A stretch of DNA of 64,000 nt. Origin: Lutraria lutraria. Lineage: Eukaryota > Mollusca > Bivalvia > Venerida > Mactridae. The DNA lies in assembly GCA_964023205.1 (NCBI GenBank), contig OZ026833.1, positions 33,506,830 through 33,570,829 on the forward strand, written 5' to 3'. A program made the translations under genes and the position numbers. The notes below the pieces were generated by a model, which saw only the letters and a program-made list of their open reading frames with translations, was not told where the DNA came from and ran no database searches. Positions 22,401-37,400 of the stretch are shown in pieces (position 1 is the first letter of the stretch; each line of letters opens with the position of its first letter).

Positions 22401-25400
22401 ACATATGTATGTAAGTCGGAGCGTGTGTTAAAGTAACAATTTATTTTAATATCAATTATAAAGAGACTGAACATGTACGGTTACGTATGTATGTAAGTCG
22501 GACACATGGTGAATCAGTATACATATAATTAGTTGAGTAAGTATAATAGTATGTTAGTGCATGTACATTGATGTGCTTGCATTACCGAATTGCATTTATT
22601 TAAAAACTATCAGTCTGAGAATAGTGGAACCGACTAATCGCAGAACAATTCCAAATTGAATGAGGGAGACCAGGCACCGCATTGAAATTGTGTTTCATAT
22701 ATTTGCGAACTTAACAAATTAAGAATGTAAGTAAGCATGTGCGGAGAGATCTGTCCCACTGATTTGGGGGCCGTCTTGTGTCAAACACCCCCTACGCCCC
22801 ATGCTAGGTAGGAACTATATAAGCGTGGGTGTGTGAAAGAAGACGACTTCATTGAAATGGCATTCCTTCGTTTCACATTCTCAGATTGCATTCAGTCGAG
22901 TAGATTTAAACTTGGTAATATGCGATAATTTTTATCACACCCTGAAGGTAACGAACACGCATAAACATGCATCATCGATCGACAAAGGGAAATAACCCAC
23001 TTACGTATAGGAAACGCACCCGTCGAGCATATAGCACACCAAGGGAACTGGATGTTTTGGTCATATATCTATGTTTGTCTCTTATATTAATTTCTGCTAT
23101 CGTAAAACTTGCCAAGTTTACAGTAATTTGAAACTACTCAAGCGAACACGTGCACAAACACCTTGATATATAAGTTCCGATTCTCGTCAGACAATGTGCC
23201 GCAATGGCGCAGTCGGTTAAAGCGTCGGACATTGAAAGCTTTCGAGACAGGCAGACTTTTTGTGGCGGGTTCGACGCCGGCCACGGATCTTTTTTTTATT
23301 TTTATTTTTCGTTCGTTAGCGTTATACAGGCTTCAAAACATTCCGCAAACACTTGGCGTTTGTTTCTTGAAATTAAATTAAATAGAAACAGTGTATTTTG
23401 TACGTTTTGCATTAATTAATATTCATTTCTGCAATAATAGCGATGTTAATCGCATTTCACGTGGGGTTACTGTAACGAAACCAGCCGTATGACTTTAGTT
23501 TGATATGTTGCGCTATGTACCAATCAAGGCTGCTGCATTGTGTTATCATTGCGTGTTGGGTTATTGTCGTTGGCGTCAATATGCATATGGTACGTACGTA
23601 TCTTACTGTGAATTTCATAAGCAGCGCGTGTGTTAAAGTAACAATTTGTTTTAATATCAATTATATAGAGACTGAACATGTACGGTTACATATGTATGTA
23701 AGTCGGAGCGTGTGTTAAAGTAACAATTTGTTTTAATATCAATTATATAGAGACTGAACATGTACGGTTACATATGTATGTAAGTCGGAGCGTGTGTTAA
23801 AGTAACAATTTATTTTAATATCAATTATAAAGAGACTGAACATGTACGGTTACGTATGTATGTAAGTCGGACACATGGTGAATCAGTATACATATAATTA
23901 GTTGAGTAAGTATAATAGTATGTTAGTGCATGTACATTGATGTGCTTGCATTACCGAATTGCATTTATTTAAAAACTATCAGTCTGAGAATAGTGGAACC
24001 GACTAATCGCAGAACAATTCCAAATTGAATGAGGGAGACCAGGCACCGCATTGAAATTGTGTTTCATATATTTGCGAACTTAACAAATTAAGAATGTAAG
24101 TAAGCATGTGCGGAGAGATCTGTCCCACTGATTTGGGGGCCGTCTTGTGTCAAACACCCCCTACGCCCCATGCTAGGTAGGAACTATATAAGCGTGGGTG
24201 TGTGAAAGAAGACGACTTCATTGAAATGGCATTCCTTCGTTTCACATTCTCAGATTGCATTCAGTCGAGTAGATTTAAACTTGGTAATATGCGATAATTT
24301 TTATCACACCCTGAAGGTAACGAACACGCATAAACATGCATCATCGATCGACAAAGGGAAATAACCCACTTACGTATAGGAAACGCACCCGTCGAGCATA
24401 TAGCACACCAAGGGAACTGGATGTTTTGGTCATATATCTATGTTTGTCTCTTATATTAATTTCTGCTATCGTAAAACTTGCCAAGTTTACAGTAATTTGA
24501 AACTACTCAAGCGAACACGTGCACAAACACCTTGATATATAAGTTCCGATTCTCGTCAGACAATGTGCCGCAATGGCGCAGTCGGTTAAAGCGTCGGACA
24601 TTGAAAGCTTTCGAGACAGGCAGACTTTTTGTGGCGGGTTCGACGCCGGCCACGGATCTTTTTTTTATTTTTATTTTTCGTTCGTTAGCGTTATACAGGC
24701 TTCAAAACATTCCGCAAACACTTGGCGTTTGTTTCTTGAAATTAAATTAAATAGAAACAGTGTATTTTGTACGTTTTGCATTAATTAATATTCATTTCTG
24801 CAATAATAGCGATGTTAATCGCATTTCACGTGGGGTTACTGTAACGAAACCAGCCGTATGACTTTAGTTTGATATGTTGCGCTATGTACCAATCAAGGCT
24901 GCTGCATTGTGTTATCATTGCGTGTTGGGTTATTGTCGTTGGCGTCAATATGCATATGGTACGTACGTATCTTACTGTGAATTTCATAAGCAGCGCGTGT
25001 GTTAAAGTAACAATTTGTTTTAATATCAATTATATAGAGACTGAACATGTACGGTTACATATGTATGTAAGTCGGAGCGTGTGTTAAAGTAACAATTTGT
25101 TTTAATATCAATTATATAGAGACTGAACATGTACGGTTACATATGTATGTAAGTCGGAGCGTGTGTTAAAGTAACAATTTATTTTAATATCAATTATAAA
25201 GAGACTGAACATGTACGGTTACGTATGTATGTAAGTCGGACACATGGTGAATCAGTATACATATAATTAGTTGAGTAAGTATAATAGTATGTTAGTGCAT
25301 GTACATTGATGTGCTTGCATTACCGAATTGCATTTATTTAAAAACTATCAGTCTGAGAATAGTGGAACCGACTAATCGCAGAACAATTCCAAATTTAATG

Positions 25401-28400
25401 AGGGAGACCAGGCACCGCATTGAAATTGTGTTTCATATATTTGCGAACTTAACAAATTAAGAATGTAAGTAAGCATGTGCGGAGAGATCTGTCCCACTGA
25501 TTTGGGGGCCGTCTTGTGTCAAACACCCCCTACGCCCCATGCTAGGTAGGAACTATATAAGCGTGGGTGTGTGAAAGAAGACGACTTCATTGAAATGGCA
25601 TTCCTTCGTTTCACATTCTCAGATTGCATTCAGTCGAGTAGATTTAAACTTGGTAATATGCGATAATTTTTATCACACCCTGAAGGTAACGAACACGCAT
25701 AAACATGCATCATCGATCGACAAAGGGAAATAACCCACTTACGTATAGGAAACGCACCCGTCGAGCATATAGCACACCAAGGGAACTGGATGTTTTGGTC
25801 ATATATCTATGTTTGTCTCTTATATTAATTTCTGCTATCGTAAAACTTGCCAAGTTTACAGTAATTTGAAACTACTCAAGCGAACACGTGCACAAACACC
25901 TTGATATATAAGTTCCGATTCTCGTCAGACAATGTGCCGCAATGGCGCAGTCGGTTAAAGCGTCGGACATTGAAAGCTTTCGAGACAGGCAGACTTTTTG
26001 TGGCGGGTTCGACGCCGGCCACGGATCTTTTTTTTATTTTTATTTTTCGTTCGTTAGCGTTATACAGGCTTCAAAACATTCCGCAAACACTTGGCGTTTG
26101 TTTCTTGAAATTAAATTAAATAGAAACAGTGTATTTTGTACGTTTTGCATTAATTAATATTCATTTCTGCAATAATAGCGATGTTAATCGCATTTCACGT
26201 GGGGTTACTGTAACGAAACCAGCCGTATGACTTTAGTTTGATATGTTGCGCTATGTACCAATCAAGGCTGCTGCATTGTGTTATCATTGCGTGTTGGGTT
26301 ATTGTCGTTGGCGTCAATATGCATATGGTACGTACGTATCTTACTGTGAATTTCATAAGCAGCGCGTGTGTTAAAGTAACAATTTGTTTTAATATCAATT
26401 ATATAGAGACTGAACATGTACGGTTACATATGTATGTAAGTCGGAGCGTGTGTTAAAGTAACAATTTGTTTTAATATCAATTATATAGAGACTGAACATG
26501 TACGGTTACATATGTATGTAAGTCGGAGCGTGTGTTAAAGTAACAATTTATTTTAATATCAATTATAAAGAGACTGAACATGTACGGTTACGTATGTATG
26601 TAAGTCGGACACATGGTGAATCAGTATACATATAATTAGTTGAGTAAGTATAATAGTATGTTAGTGCATGTACATTGATGTGCTTGCATTACCGAATTGC
26701 ATTTATTTAAAAACTATCAGTCTGAGAATAGTGGAACCGACTAATCGCAGAACAATTCCAAATTGAATGAGGGAGACCAGGCACCGCATTGAAATTGTGT
26801 TTCATATATTTGCGAACTTAACAAATTAAGAATGTAAGTAAGCATGTGCGGAGAGATCTGTCCCACTGATTTGGGGGCCGTCTTGTGTCAAACACCCCCT
26901 ACGCCCCATGCTAGGTAGGAACTATATAAGCGTGGGTGTGTGAAAGAAGACGACTTCATTGAAATGGCATTCCTTCGTTTCACATTCTCAGATTGCATTC
27001 AGTCGAGTAGATTTAAACTTGGTAATATGCGATAATTTTTATCACACCCTGAAGGTAACGAACACGCATAAACATGCATCATCGATCGACAAAGGGAAAT
27101 AACCCACTTACGTATAGGAAACGCACCCGTCGAGCATATAGCACACCAAGGGAACTGGATGTTTTGGTCATATATCTATGTTTGTCTCTTATATTAATTT
27201 CTGCTATCGTAAAACTTGCCAAGTTTACAGTAATTTGAAACTACTCAAGCGAACACGTGCACAAACACCTTGATATATAAGTTCCGATTCTCGTCAGACA
27301 ATGTGCCGCAATGGCGCAGTCGGTTAAAGCGTCGGACATTGAAAGCTTTCGAGACAGGCAGACTTTTTGTGGCGGGTTCGACGCCGGCCACGGATCTTTT
27401 TTTTATTTTTATTTTTCGTTCGTTAGCGTTATACAGGCTTCAAAACATTCCGCAAACACTTGGCGTTTGTTTCTTGAAATTAAATTAAATAGAAACAGTG
27501 TATTTTGTACGTTTTGCATTAATTAATATTCATTTCTGCAATAATAGCGATGTTAATCGCATTTCACGTGGGGTTACTGTAACGAAACCAGCCGTATGAC
27601 TTTAGTTTGATATGTTGCGCTATGTACCAATCAAGGCTGCTGCATTGTGTTATCATTGCGTGTTGGGTTATTGTCGTTGGCGTCAATATGCATATGGTAC
27701 GTACGTATCTTACTGTGAATTTCATAAGCAGCGCGTGTGTTAAAGTAACAATTTGTTTTAATATCAATTATATAGAGACTGAACATGTACGGTTACATAT
27801 GTATGTAAGTCGGAGCGTGTGTTAAAGTAACAATTTGTTTTAATATCAATTATATAGAGACTGAACATGTACGGTTACATATGTATGTAAGTCGGAGCGT
27901 GTGTTAAAGTAACAATTTATTTTAATATCAATTATAAAGAGACTGAACATGTACGGTTACGTATGTATGTAAGTCGGACACATGGTGAATCAGTATACAT
28001 ATAATTAGTTGAGTAAGTATAATAGTATGTTAGTGCATGTACATTGATGTGCTTGCATTACCGAATTGCATTTATTTAAAAACTATCAGTCTGAGAATAG
28101 TGGAACCGACTAATCGCAGAACAATTCCAAATTGAATGAGGGAGACCAGGCACCGCATTGAAATTGTGTTTCATATATTTGCGAACTTAACAAATTAGGA
28201 ATGTAAGTAAGCATGTGCGGAGAGATCTGTCCCACTGATTTGGGGGCCGTCTTGTGTCAAACACCCCCTACGCCCCATGCTAGGTAGGAACTATATAAGC
28301 GTGGGTGTGTGAAAGAAGACGACTTCATTGAAATGGCATTCCTTCGTTTCACATTCTCAGATTGCATTCAGTCGAGTAGATTTAAACTTGGTAATATGCG

Positions 28401-31400
28401 ATAATTTTTATCACACCCTGAAGGTAACGAACACGCATAAACATGCATCATCGATCGACAAAGGGAAATAACCCACTTACGTATAGGAAACGCACCCGTC
28501 GAGCATATAGCACACCAAGGGAACTGGATGTTTTGGTCATATATCTATGTTTGTCTCTTATATTAATTTCTGCTATCGTAAAACTTGCCAAGTTTACAGT
28601 AATTTGAAACTACTCAAGCGAACACGTGCACAAACACCTTGATATATAAGTTCCGATTCTCGTCAGACAATGTGCCGCAATGGCGCAGTCGGTTAAAGCG
28701 TCGGACATTGAAAGCTTTCGAGACAGGCAGACTTTTTGTGGCGGGTTCGACGCCGGCCACGGATCTTTTTTTTATTTTTATTTTTCGTTCGTTAGCGTTA
28801 TACAGGCTTCAAAACATTCCGCAAACACTTGGCGTTTGTTTCTTGAAATTAAATTAAATAGAAACAGTGTATTTTGTACGTTTTGCATTAATTAATATTC
28901 ATTTCTGCAATAATAGCGATGTTAATCGCATTTCACGTGGGGTTACTGTAACGAAACCAGCCGTATGACTTTAGTTTGATATGTTGCGCTATGTACCAAT
29001 CAAGGCTGCTGCATTGTGTTATCATTGCGTGTTGGGTTATTGTCGTTGGCGTCAATATGCATATGGTACGTACGTATCTTACTGTGAATTTCATAAGCAG
29101 CGCGTGTGTTAAAGTAACAATTTGTTTTAATATCAATTATATAGAGACTGAACATGTACGGTTACATATGTATGTAAGTCGGAGCGTGTGTTAAAGTAAC
29201 AATTTGTTTTAATATCAATTATATAGAGACTGAACATGTACGGTTACATATGTATGTAAGTCGGAGCGTGTGTTAAAGTAACAATTTATTTTAATATCAA
29301 TTATAAAGAGACTGAACATGTACGGTTACGTATGTATGTAAGTCGGACACATGGTGAATCAGTATACATATAATTAGTTGAGTAAGTATAATAGTATGTT
29401 AGTGCATGTACATTGATGTGCTTGCATTACCGAATTGCATTTATTTAAAAACTATCAGTCTGAGAATAGTGGAACCGACTAATCGCAGAACAATTCCAAA
29501 TTGAATGAGGGAGACCAGGCACCGCATTGAAATTGTGTTTCATATATTTGCGAACTTAACAAATTAAGAATGTAAGTAAGCATGTGCGGAGAGATCTGTC
29601 CCACTGATTTGGGGGCCGTCTTGTGTCAAACACCCCCTACGCCCCATGCTAGGTAGGAACTATATAAGCGTGGGTGTGTGAAAGAAGACGACTTCATTGA
29701 AATGGCATTCCTTCGTTTCACATTCTCAGATTGCATTCAGTCGAGTAGATTTAAACTTGGTAATATGCGATAATTTTTATCACACCCTGAAGGTAACGAA
29801 CACGCATAAACATGCATCATCGATCGACAAAGGGAAATAACCCACTTACGTATAGGAAACGCACCCGTCGAGCATATAGCACACCAAGGGAACTGGATGT
29901 TTTGGTCATATATCTATGTTTGTCTCTTATATTAATTTCTGCTATCGTAAAACTTGCCAAGTTTACAGTAATTTGAAACTACTCAAGCGAACACGTGCAC
30001 AAACACCTTGATATATAAGTTCCGATTCTCGTCAGACAATGTGCCGCAATGGCGCAGTCGGTTAAAGCGTCGGACATTGAAAGCTTTCGAGACAGGCAGA
30101 CTTTTTGTGGCGGGTTCGACGCCGGCCACGGATCTTTTTTTTATTTTTATTTTTCGTTCGTTAGCGTTATACAGGCTTCAAAACATTCCGCAAACACTTG
30201 GCGTTTGTTTCTTGAAATTAAATTAAATAGAAACAGTGTATTTTGTACGTTTTGCATTAATTAATATTCATTTCTGCAATAATAGCGATGTTAATCGCAT
30301 TTCACGTGGGGTTACTGTAACGAAACCAGCCGTATGACTTTAGTTTGATATGTTGCGCTATGTACCAATCAAGGCTGCTGCATTGTGTTATCATTGCGTG
30401 TTGGGTTATTGTCGTTGGCGTCAATATGCATATGGTACGTACGTATCTTACTGTGAATTTCATAAGCAGCGCGTGTGTTAAAGTAACAATTTGTTTTAAT
30501 ATCAATTATATAGAGACTGAACATGTACGGTTACATATGTATGTAAGTCGGAGCGTGTGTTAAAGTAACAATTTGTTTTAATATCAATTATATAGAGACT
30601 GAACATGTACGGTTACATATGTATGTAAGTCGGAGCGTGTGTTAAAGTAACAATTTATTTTAATATCAATTATAAAGAGACTGAACATGTACGGTTACGT
30701 ATGTATGTAAGTCGGACACATGGTGAATCAGTATACATATAATTAGTTGAGTAAGTATAATAGTATGTTAGTGCATGTACATTGATGTGCTTGCATTACC
30801 GAATTGCATTTATTTAAAAACTATCAGTCTGAGAATAGTGGAACCGACTAATCGCAGAACAATTCCAAATTGAATGAGGGAGACCAGGCACCGCATTGAA
30901 ATTGTGTTTCATATATTTGCGAACTTAACAAATTAAGAATGTAAGTAAGCATGTGCGGAGAGATCTGTCCCACTGATTTGGGGGCCGTCTTGTGTCAAAC
31001 ACCCCCTACGCCCCATGCTAGGTAGGAACTATATAAGCGTGGGTGTGTGAAAGAAGACGACTTCATTGAAATGGCATTCCTTCGTTTCACATTCTCAGAT
31101 TGCATTCAGTCGAGTAGATTTAAACTTGGTAATATGCGATAATTTTTATCACACCCTGAAGGTAACGAACACGCATAAACATGCATCATCGATCGACAAA
31201 GGGAAATAACCCACTTACGTATAGGAAACGCACCCGTCGAGCATATAGCACACCAAGGGAACTGGATGTTTTGGTCATATATCTATGTTTGTCTCTTATA
31301 TTAATTTCTGCTATCGTAAAACTTGCCAAGTTTACAGTAATTTGAAACTACTCAAGCGAACACGTGCACAAACACCTTGATATATAAGTTCCGATTCTCG

Positions 31401-34400
31401 TCAGACAATGTGCCGCAATGGCGCAGTCGGTTAAAGCGTCGGACATTGAAAGCTTTCGAGACAGGCAGACTTTTTGTGGCGGGTTCGACGCCGGCCACGG
31501 ATCTTTTTTTTATTTTTATTTTTCGTTCGTTAGCGTTATACAGGCTTCAAAACATTCCGCAAACACTTGGCGTTTGTTTCTTGAAATTAAATTAAATAGA
31601 AACAGTGTATTTTGTACGTTTTGCATTAATTAATATTCATTTCTGCAATAATAGCGATGTTAATCGCATTTCACGTGGGGTTACTGTAACGAAACCAGCC
31701 GTATGACTTTAGTTTGATATGTTGCGCTATGTACCAATCAAGGCTGCTGCATTGTGTTATCATTGCGTGTTGGGTTATTGTCGTTGGCGTCAATATGCAT
31801 ATGGTACGTACGTATCTTACTGTGAATTTCATAAGCAGCGCGTGTGTTAAAGTAACAATTTGTTTTAATATCAATTATATAGAGACTGAACATGTACGGT
31901 TACATATGTATGTAAGTCGGAGCGTGTGTTAAAGTAACAATTTGTTTTAATATCAATTATATAGAGACTGAACATGTACGGTTACATATGTATGTAAGTC
32001 GGAGCGTGTGTTAAAGTAACAATTTATTTTAATATCAATTATAAAGAGACTGAACATGTACGGTTACGTATGTATGTAAGTCGGACACATGGTGAATCAG
32101 TATACATATAATTAGTTGAGTAAGTATAATAGTATGTTAGTGCATGTACATTGATGTGCTTGCATTACCGAATTGCATTTATTTAAAAACTATCAGTCTG
32201 AGAATAGTGGAACCGACTAATCGCAGAACAATTCCAAATTGAATGAGGGAGACCAGGCACCGCATTGAAATTGTGTTTCATATATTTGCGAACTTAACAA
32301 ATTAAGAATGTAAGTAAGCATGTGCGGAGAGATCTGTCCCACTGATTTGGGGGCCGTCTTGTGTCAAACACCCCCTACGCCCCATGCTAGGTAGGAACTA
32401 TATAAGCGTGGGTGTGTGAAAGAAGACGACTTCATTGAAATGGCATTCCTTCGTTTCACATTCTCAGATTGCATTCAGTCGAGTAGATTTAAACTTGGTA
32501 ATATGCGATAATTTTTATCACACCCTGAAGGTAACGAACACGCATAAACATGCATCATCGATCGACAAAGGGAAATAACCCACTTACGTATAGGAAACGC
32601 ACCCGTCGAGCATATAGCACACCAAGGGAACTGGATGTTTTGGTCATATATCTATGTTTGTCTCTTATATTAATTTCTGCTATCGTAAAACTTGCCAAGT
32701 TTACAGTAATTTGAAACTACTCAAGCGAACACGTGCACAAACACCTTGATATATAAGTTCCGATTCTCGTCAGACAATGTGCCGCAATGGCGCAGTCGGT
32801 TAAAGCGTCGGACATTGAAAGCTTTCGAGACAGGCAGACTTTTTGTGGCGGGTTCGACGCCGGCCACGGATCTTTTTTTTATTTTTATTTTTCGTTCGTT
32901 AGCGTTATACAGGCTTCAAAACATTCCGCAAACACTTGGCGTTTGTTTCTTGAAATTAAATTAAATAGAAACAGTGTATTTTGTACGTTTTGCATTAATT
33001 AATATTCATTTCTGCAATAATAGCGATGTTAATCGCATTTCACGTGGGGTTACTGTAACGAAACCAGCCGTATGACTTTAGTTTGATATGTTGCGCTATG
33101 TACCAATCAAGGCTGCTGCATTGTGTTATCATTGCGTGTTGGGTTATTGTCGTTGGCGTCAATATGCATATGGTACGTACGTATCTTACTGTGAATTTCA
33201 TAAGCAGCGCGTGTGTTAAAGTAACAATTTGTTTTAATATCAATTATATAGAGACTGAACATGTACGGTTACATATGTATGTAAGTCGGAGCGTGTGTTA
33301 AAGTAACAATTTGTTTTAATATCAATTATATAGAGACTGAACATGTACGGTTACATATGTATGTAAGTCGGAGCGTGTGTTAAAGTAACAATTTATTTTA
33401 ATATCAATTATAAAGAGACTGAACATGTACGGTTACGTATGTATGTAAGTCGGACACATGGTGAATCAGTATACATATAATTAGTTGAGTAAGTATAATA
33501 GTATGTTAGTGCATGTACATTGATGTGCTTGCATTACCGAATTGCATTTATTTAAAAACTATCAGTCTGAGAATAGTGGAACCGACTAATCGCAGAACAA
33601 TTCCAAATTGAATGAGGGAGACCAGGCACCGCATTGAAATTGTGTTTCATATATTTGCGAACTTAACAAATTAAGAATGTAAGTAAGCATGTGCGGAGAG
33701 ATCTGTCCCACTGATTTGGGGGCCGTCTTGTGTCAAACACCCCCTACGCCCCATGCTAGGTAGGAACTATATAAGCGTGGGTGTGTGAAAGAAGACGACT
33801 TCATTGAAATGGCATTCCTTCGTTTCACATTCTCAGATTGCATTCAGTCGAGTAGATTTAAACTTGGTAATATGCGATAATTTTTATCACACCCTGAAGG
33901 TAACGAACACGCATAAACATGCATCATCGATCGACAAAGGGAAATAACCCACTTACGTATAGGAAACGCACCCGTCGAGCATATAGCACACCAAGGGAAC
34001 TGGATGTTTTGGTCATATATCTATGTTTGTCTCTTATATTAATTTCTGCTATCGTAAAACTTGCCAAGTTTACAGTAATTTGAAACTACTCAAGCGAACA
34101 CGTGCACAAACACCTTGATATATAAGTTCCGATTCTCGTCAGACAATGTGCCGCAATGGCGCAGTCGGTTAAAGCGTCGGACATTGAAAGCTTTCGAGAC
34201 AGGCAGACTTTTTGTGGCGGGTTCGACGCCGGCCACGGATCTTTTTTTTATTTTTATTTTTCGTTCGTTAGCGTTATACAGGCTTCAAAACATTCCGCAA
34301 ACACTTGGCGTTTGTTTCTTGAAATTAAATTAAATAGAAACAGTGTATTTTGTACGTTTTGCATTAATTAATATTCATTTCTGCAATAATAGCGATGTTA

Positions 34401-37400
34401 ATCGCATTTCACGTGGGGTTACTGTAACGAAACCAGCCGTATGACTTTAGTTTGATATGTTGCGCTATGTACCAATCAAGGCTGCTGCATTGTGTTATCA
34501 TTGCGTGTTGGGTTATTGTCGTTGGCGTCAATATGCATATGGTACGTACGTATCTTACTGTGAATTTCATAAGCAGCGCGTGTGTTAAAGTAACAATTTG
34601 TTTTAATATCAATTATATAGAGACTGAACATGTACGGTTACATATGTATGTAAGTCGGAGCGTGTGTTAAAGTAACAATTTGTTTTAATATCAATTATAT
34701 AGAGACTGAACATGTACGGTTACATATGTATGTAAGTCGGAGCGTGTGTTAAAGTAACAATTTATTTTAATATCAATTATAAAGAGACTGAACATGTACG
34801 GTTACGTATGTATGTAAGTCGGACACATGGTGAATCAGTATACATATAATTAGTTGAGTAAGTATAATAGTATGTTAGTGCATGTACATTGATGTGCTTG
34901 CATTACCGAATTGCATTTATTTAAAAACTATCAGTCTGAGAATAGTGGAACCGACTAATCGCAGAACAATTCCAAATTGAATGAGGGAGACCAGGCACCG
35001 CATTGAAATTGTGTTTCATATATTTGCGAACTTAACAAATTAAGAATGTAAGTAAGCATGTGCGGAGAGATCTGTCCCACTGATTTGGGGGCCGTCTTGT
35101 GTCAAACACCCCCTACGCCCCATGCTAGGTAGGAACTATATAAGCGTGGGTGTGTGAAAGAAGACGACTTCATTGAAATGGCATTCCTTCGTTTCACATT
35201 CTCAGATTGCATTCAGTCGAGTAGATTTAAACTTGGTAATATGCGATAATTTTTATCACACCCTGAAGGTAACGAACACGCATAAACATGCATCATCGAT
35301 CGACAAAGGGAAATAACCCACTTACGTATAGGAAACGCACCCGTCGAGCATATAGCACACCAAGGGAACTGGATGTTTTGGTCATATATCTATGTTTGTC
35401 TCTTATATTAATTTCTGCTATCGTAAAACTTGCCAAGTTTACAGTAATTTGAAACTACTCAAGCGAACACGTGCACAAACACCTTGATATATAAGTTCCG
35501 ATTCTCGTCAGACAATGTGCCGCAATGGCGCAGTCGGTTAAAGCGTCGGACATTGAAAGCTTTCGAGACAGGCAGACTTTTTGTGGCGGGTTCGACGCCG
35601 GCCACGGATCTTTTTTTTATTTTTATTTTTCGTTCGTTAGCGTTATACAGGCTTCAAAACATTCCGCAAACACTTGGCGTTTGTTTCTTGAAATTAAATT
35701 AAATAGAAACAGTGTATTTTGTACGTTTTGCATTAATTAATATTCATTTCTGCAATAATAGCGATGTTAATCGCATTTCACGTGGGGTTACTGTAACGAA
35801 ACCAGCCGTATGACTTTAGTTTGATATGTTGCGCTATGTACCAATCAAGGCTGCTGCATTGTGTTATCATTGCGTGTTGGGTTATTGTCGTTGGCGTCAA
35901 TATGCATATGGTACGTACGTATCTTACTGTGAATTTCATAAGCAGCGCGTGTGTTAAAGTAACAATTTGTTTTAATATCAATTATATAGAGACTGAACAT
36001 GTACGGTTACATATGTATGTAAGTCGGAGCGTGTGTTAAAGTAACAATTTGTTTTAATATCAATTATATAGAGACTGAACATGTACGGTTACATATGTAT
36101 GTAAGTCGGAGCGTGTGTTAAAGTAACAATTTATTTTAATATCAATTATAAAGAGACTGAACATGTACGGTTACGTATGTATGTAAGTCGGACACATGGT
36201 GAATCAGTATACATATAATTAGTTGAGTAAGTATAATAGTATGTTAGTGCATGTACATTGATGTGCTTGCATTACCGAATTGCATTTATTTAAAAACTAT
36301 CAGTCTGAGAATAGTGGAACCGACTAATCGCAGAACAATTCCAAATTGAATGAGGGAGACCAGGCACCGCATTGAAATTGTGTTTCATATATTTGCGAAC
36401 TTAACAAATTAAGAATGTAAGTAAGCATGTGCGGAGAGATCTGTCCCACTGATTTGGGGGCCGTCTTGTGTCAAACACCCCCTACGCCCCATGCTAGGTA
36501 GGAACTATATAAGCGTGGGTGTGTGAAAGAAGACGACTTCATTGAAATGGCATTCCTTCGTTTCACATTCTCAGATTGCATTCAGTCGAGTAGATTTAAA
36601 CTTGGTAATATGCGATAATTTTTATCACACCCTGAAGGTAACGAACACGCATAAACATGCATCATCGATCGACAAAGGGAAATAACCCACTTACGTATAG
36701 GAAACGCACCCGTCGAGCATATAGCACACCAAGGGAACTGGATGTTTTGGTCATATATCTATGTTTGTCTCTTATATTAATTTCTGCTATCGTAAAACTT
36801 GCCAAGTTTACAGTAATTTGAAACTACTCAAGCGAACACGTGCACAAACACCTTGATATATAAGTTCCGATTCTCGTCAGACAATGTGCCGCAATGGCGC
36901 AGTCGGTTAAAGCGTCGGACATTGAAAGCTTTCGAGACAGGCAGACTTTTTGTGGCGGGTTCGACGCCGGCCACGGATCTTTTTTTTATTTTTATTTTTC
37001 GTTCGTTAGCGTTATACAGGCTTCAAAACATTCCGCAAACACTTGGCGTTTGTTTCTTGAAATTAAATTAAATAGAAACAGTGTATTTTGTACGTTTTGC
37101 ATTAATTAATATTCATTTCTGCAATAATAGCGATGTTAATCGCATTTCACGTGGGGTTACTGTAACGAAACCAGCCGTATGACTTTAGTTTGATATGTTG
37201 CGCTATGTACCAATCAAGGCTGCTGCATTGTGTTATCATTGCGTGTTGGGTTATTGTCGTTGGCGTCAATATGCATATGGTACGTACGTATCTTACTGTG
37301 AATTTCATAAGCAGCGCGTGTGTTAAAGTAACAATTTGTTTTAATATCAATTATATAGAGACTGAACATGTACGGTTACATATGTATGTAAGTCGGAGCG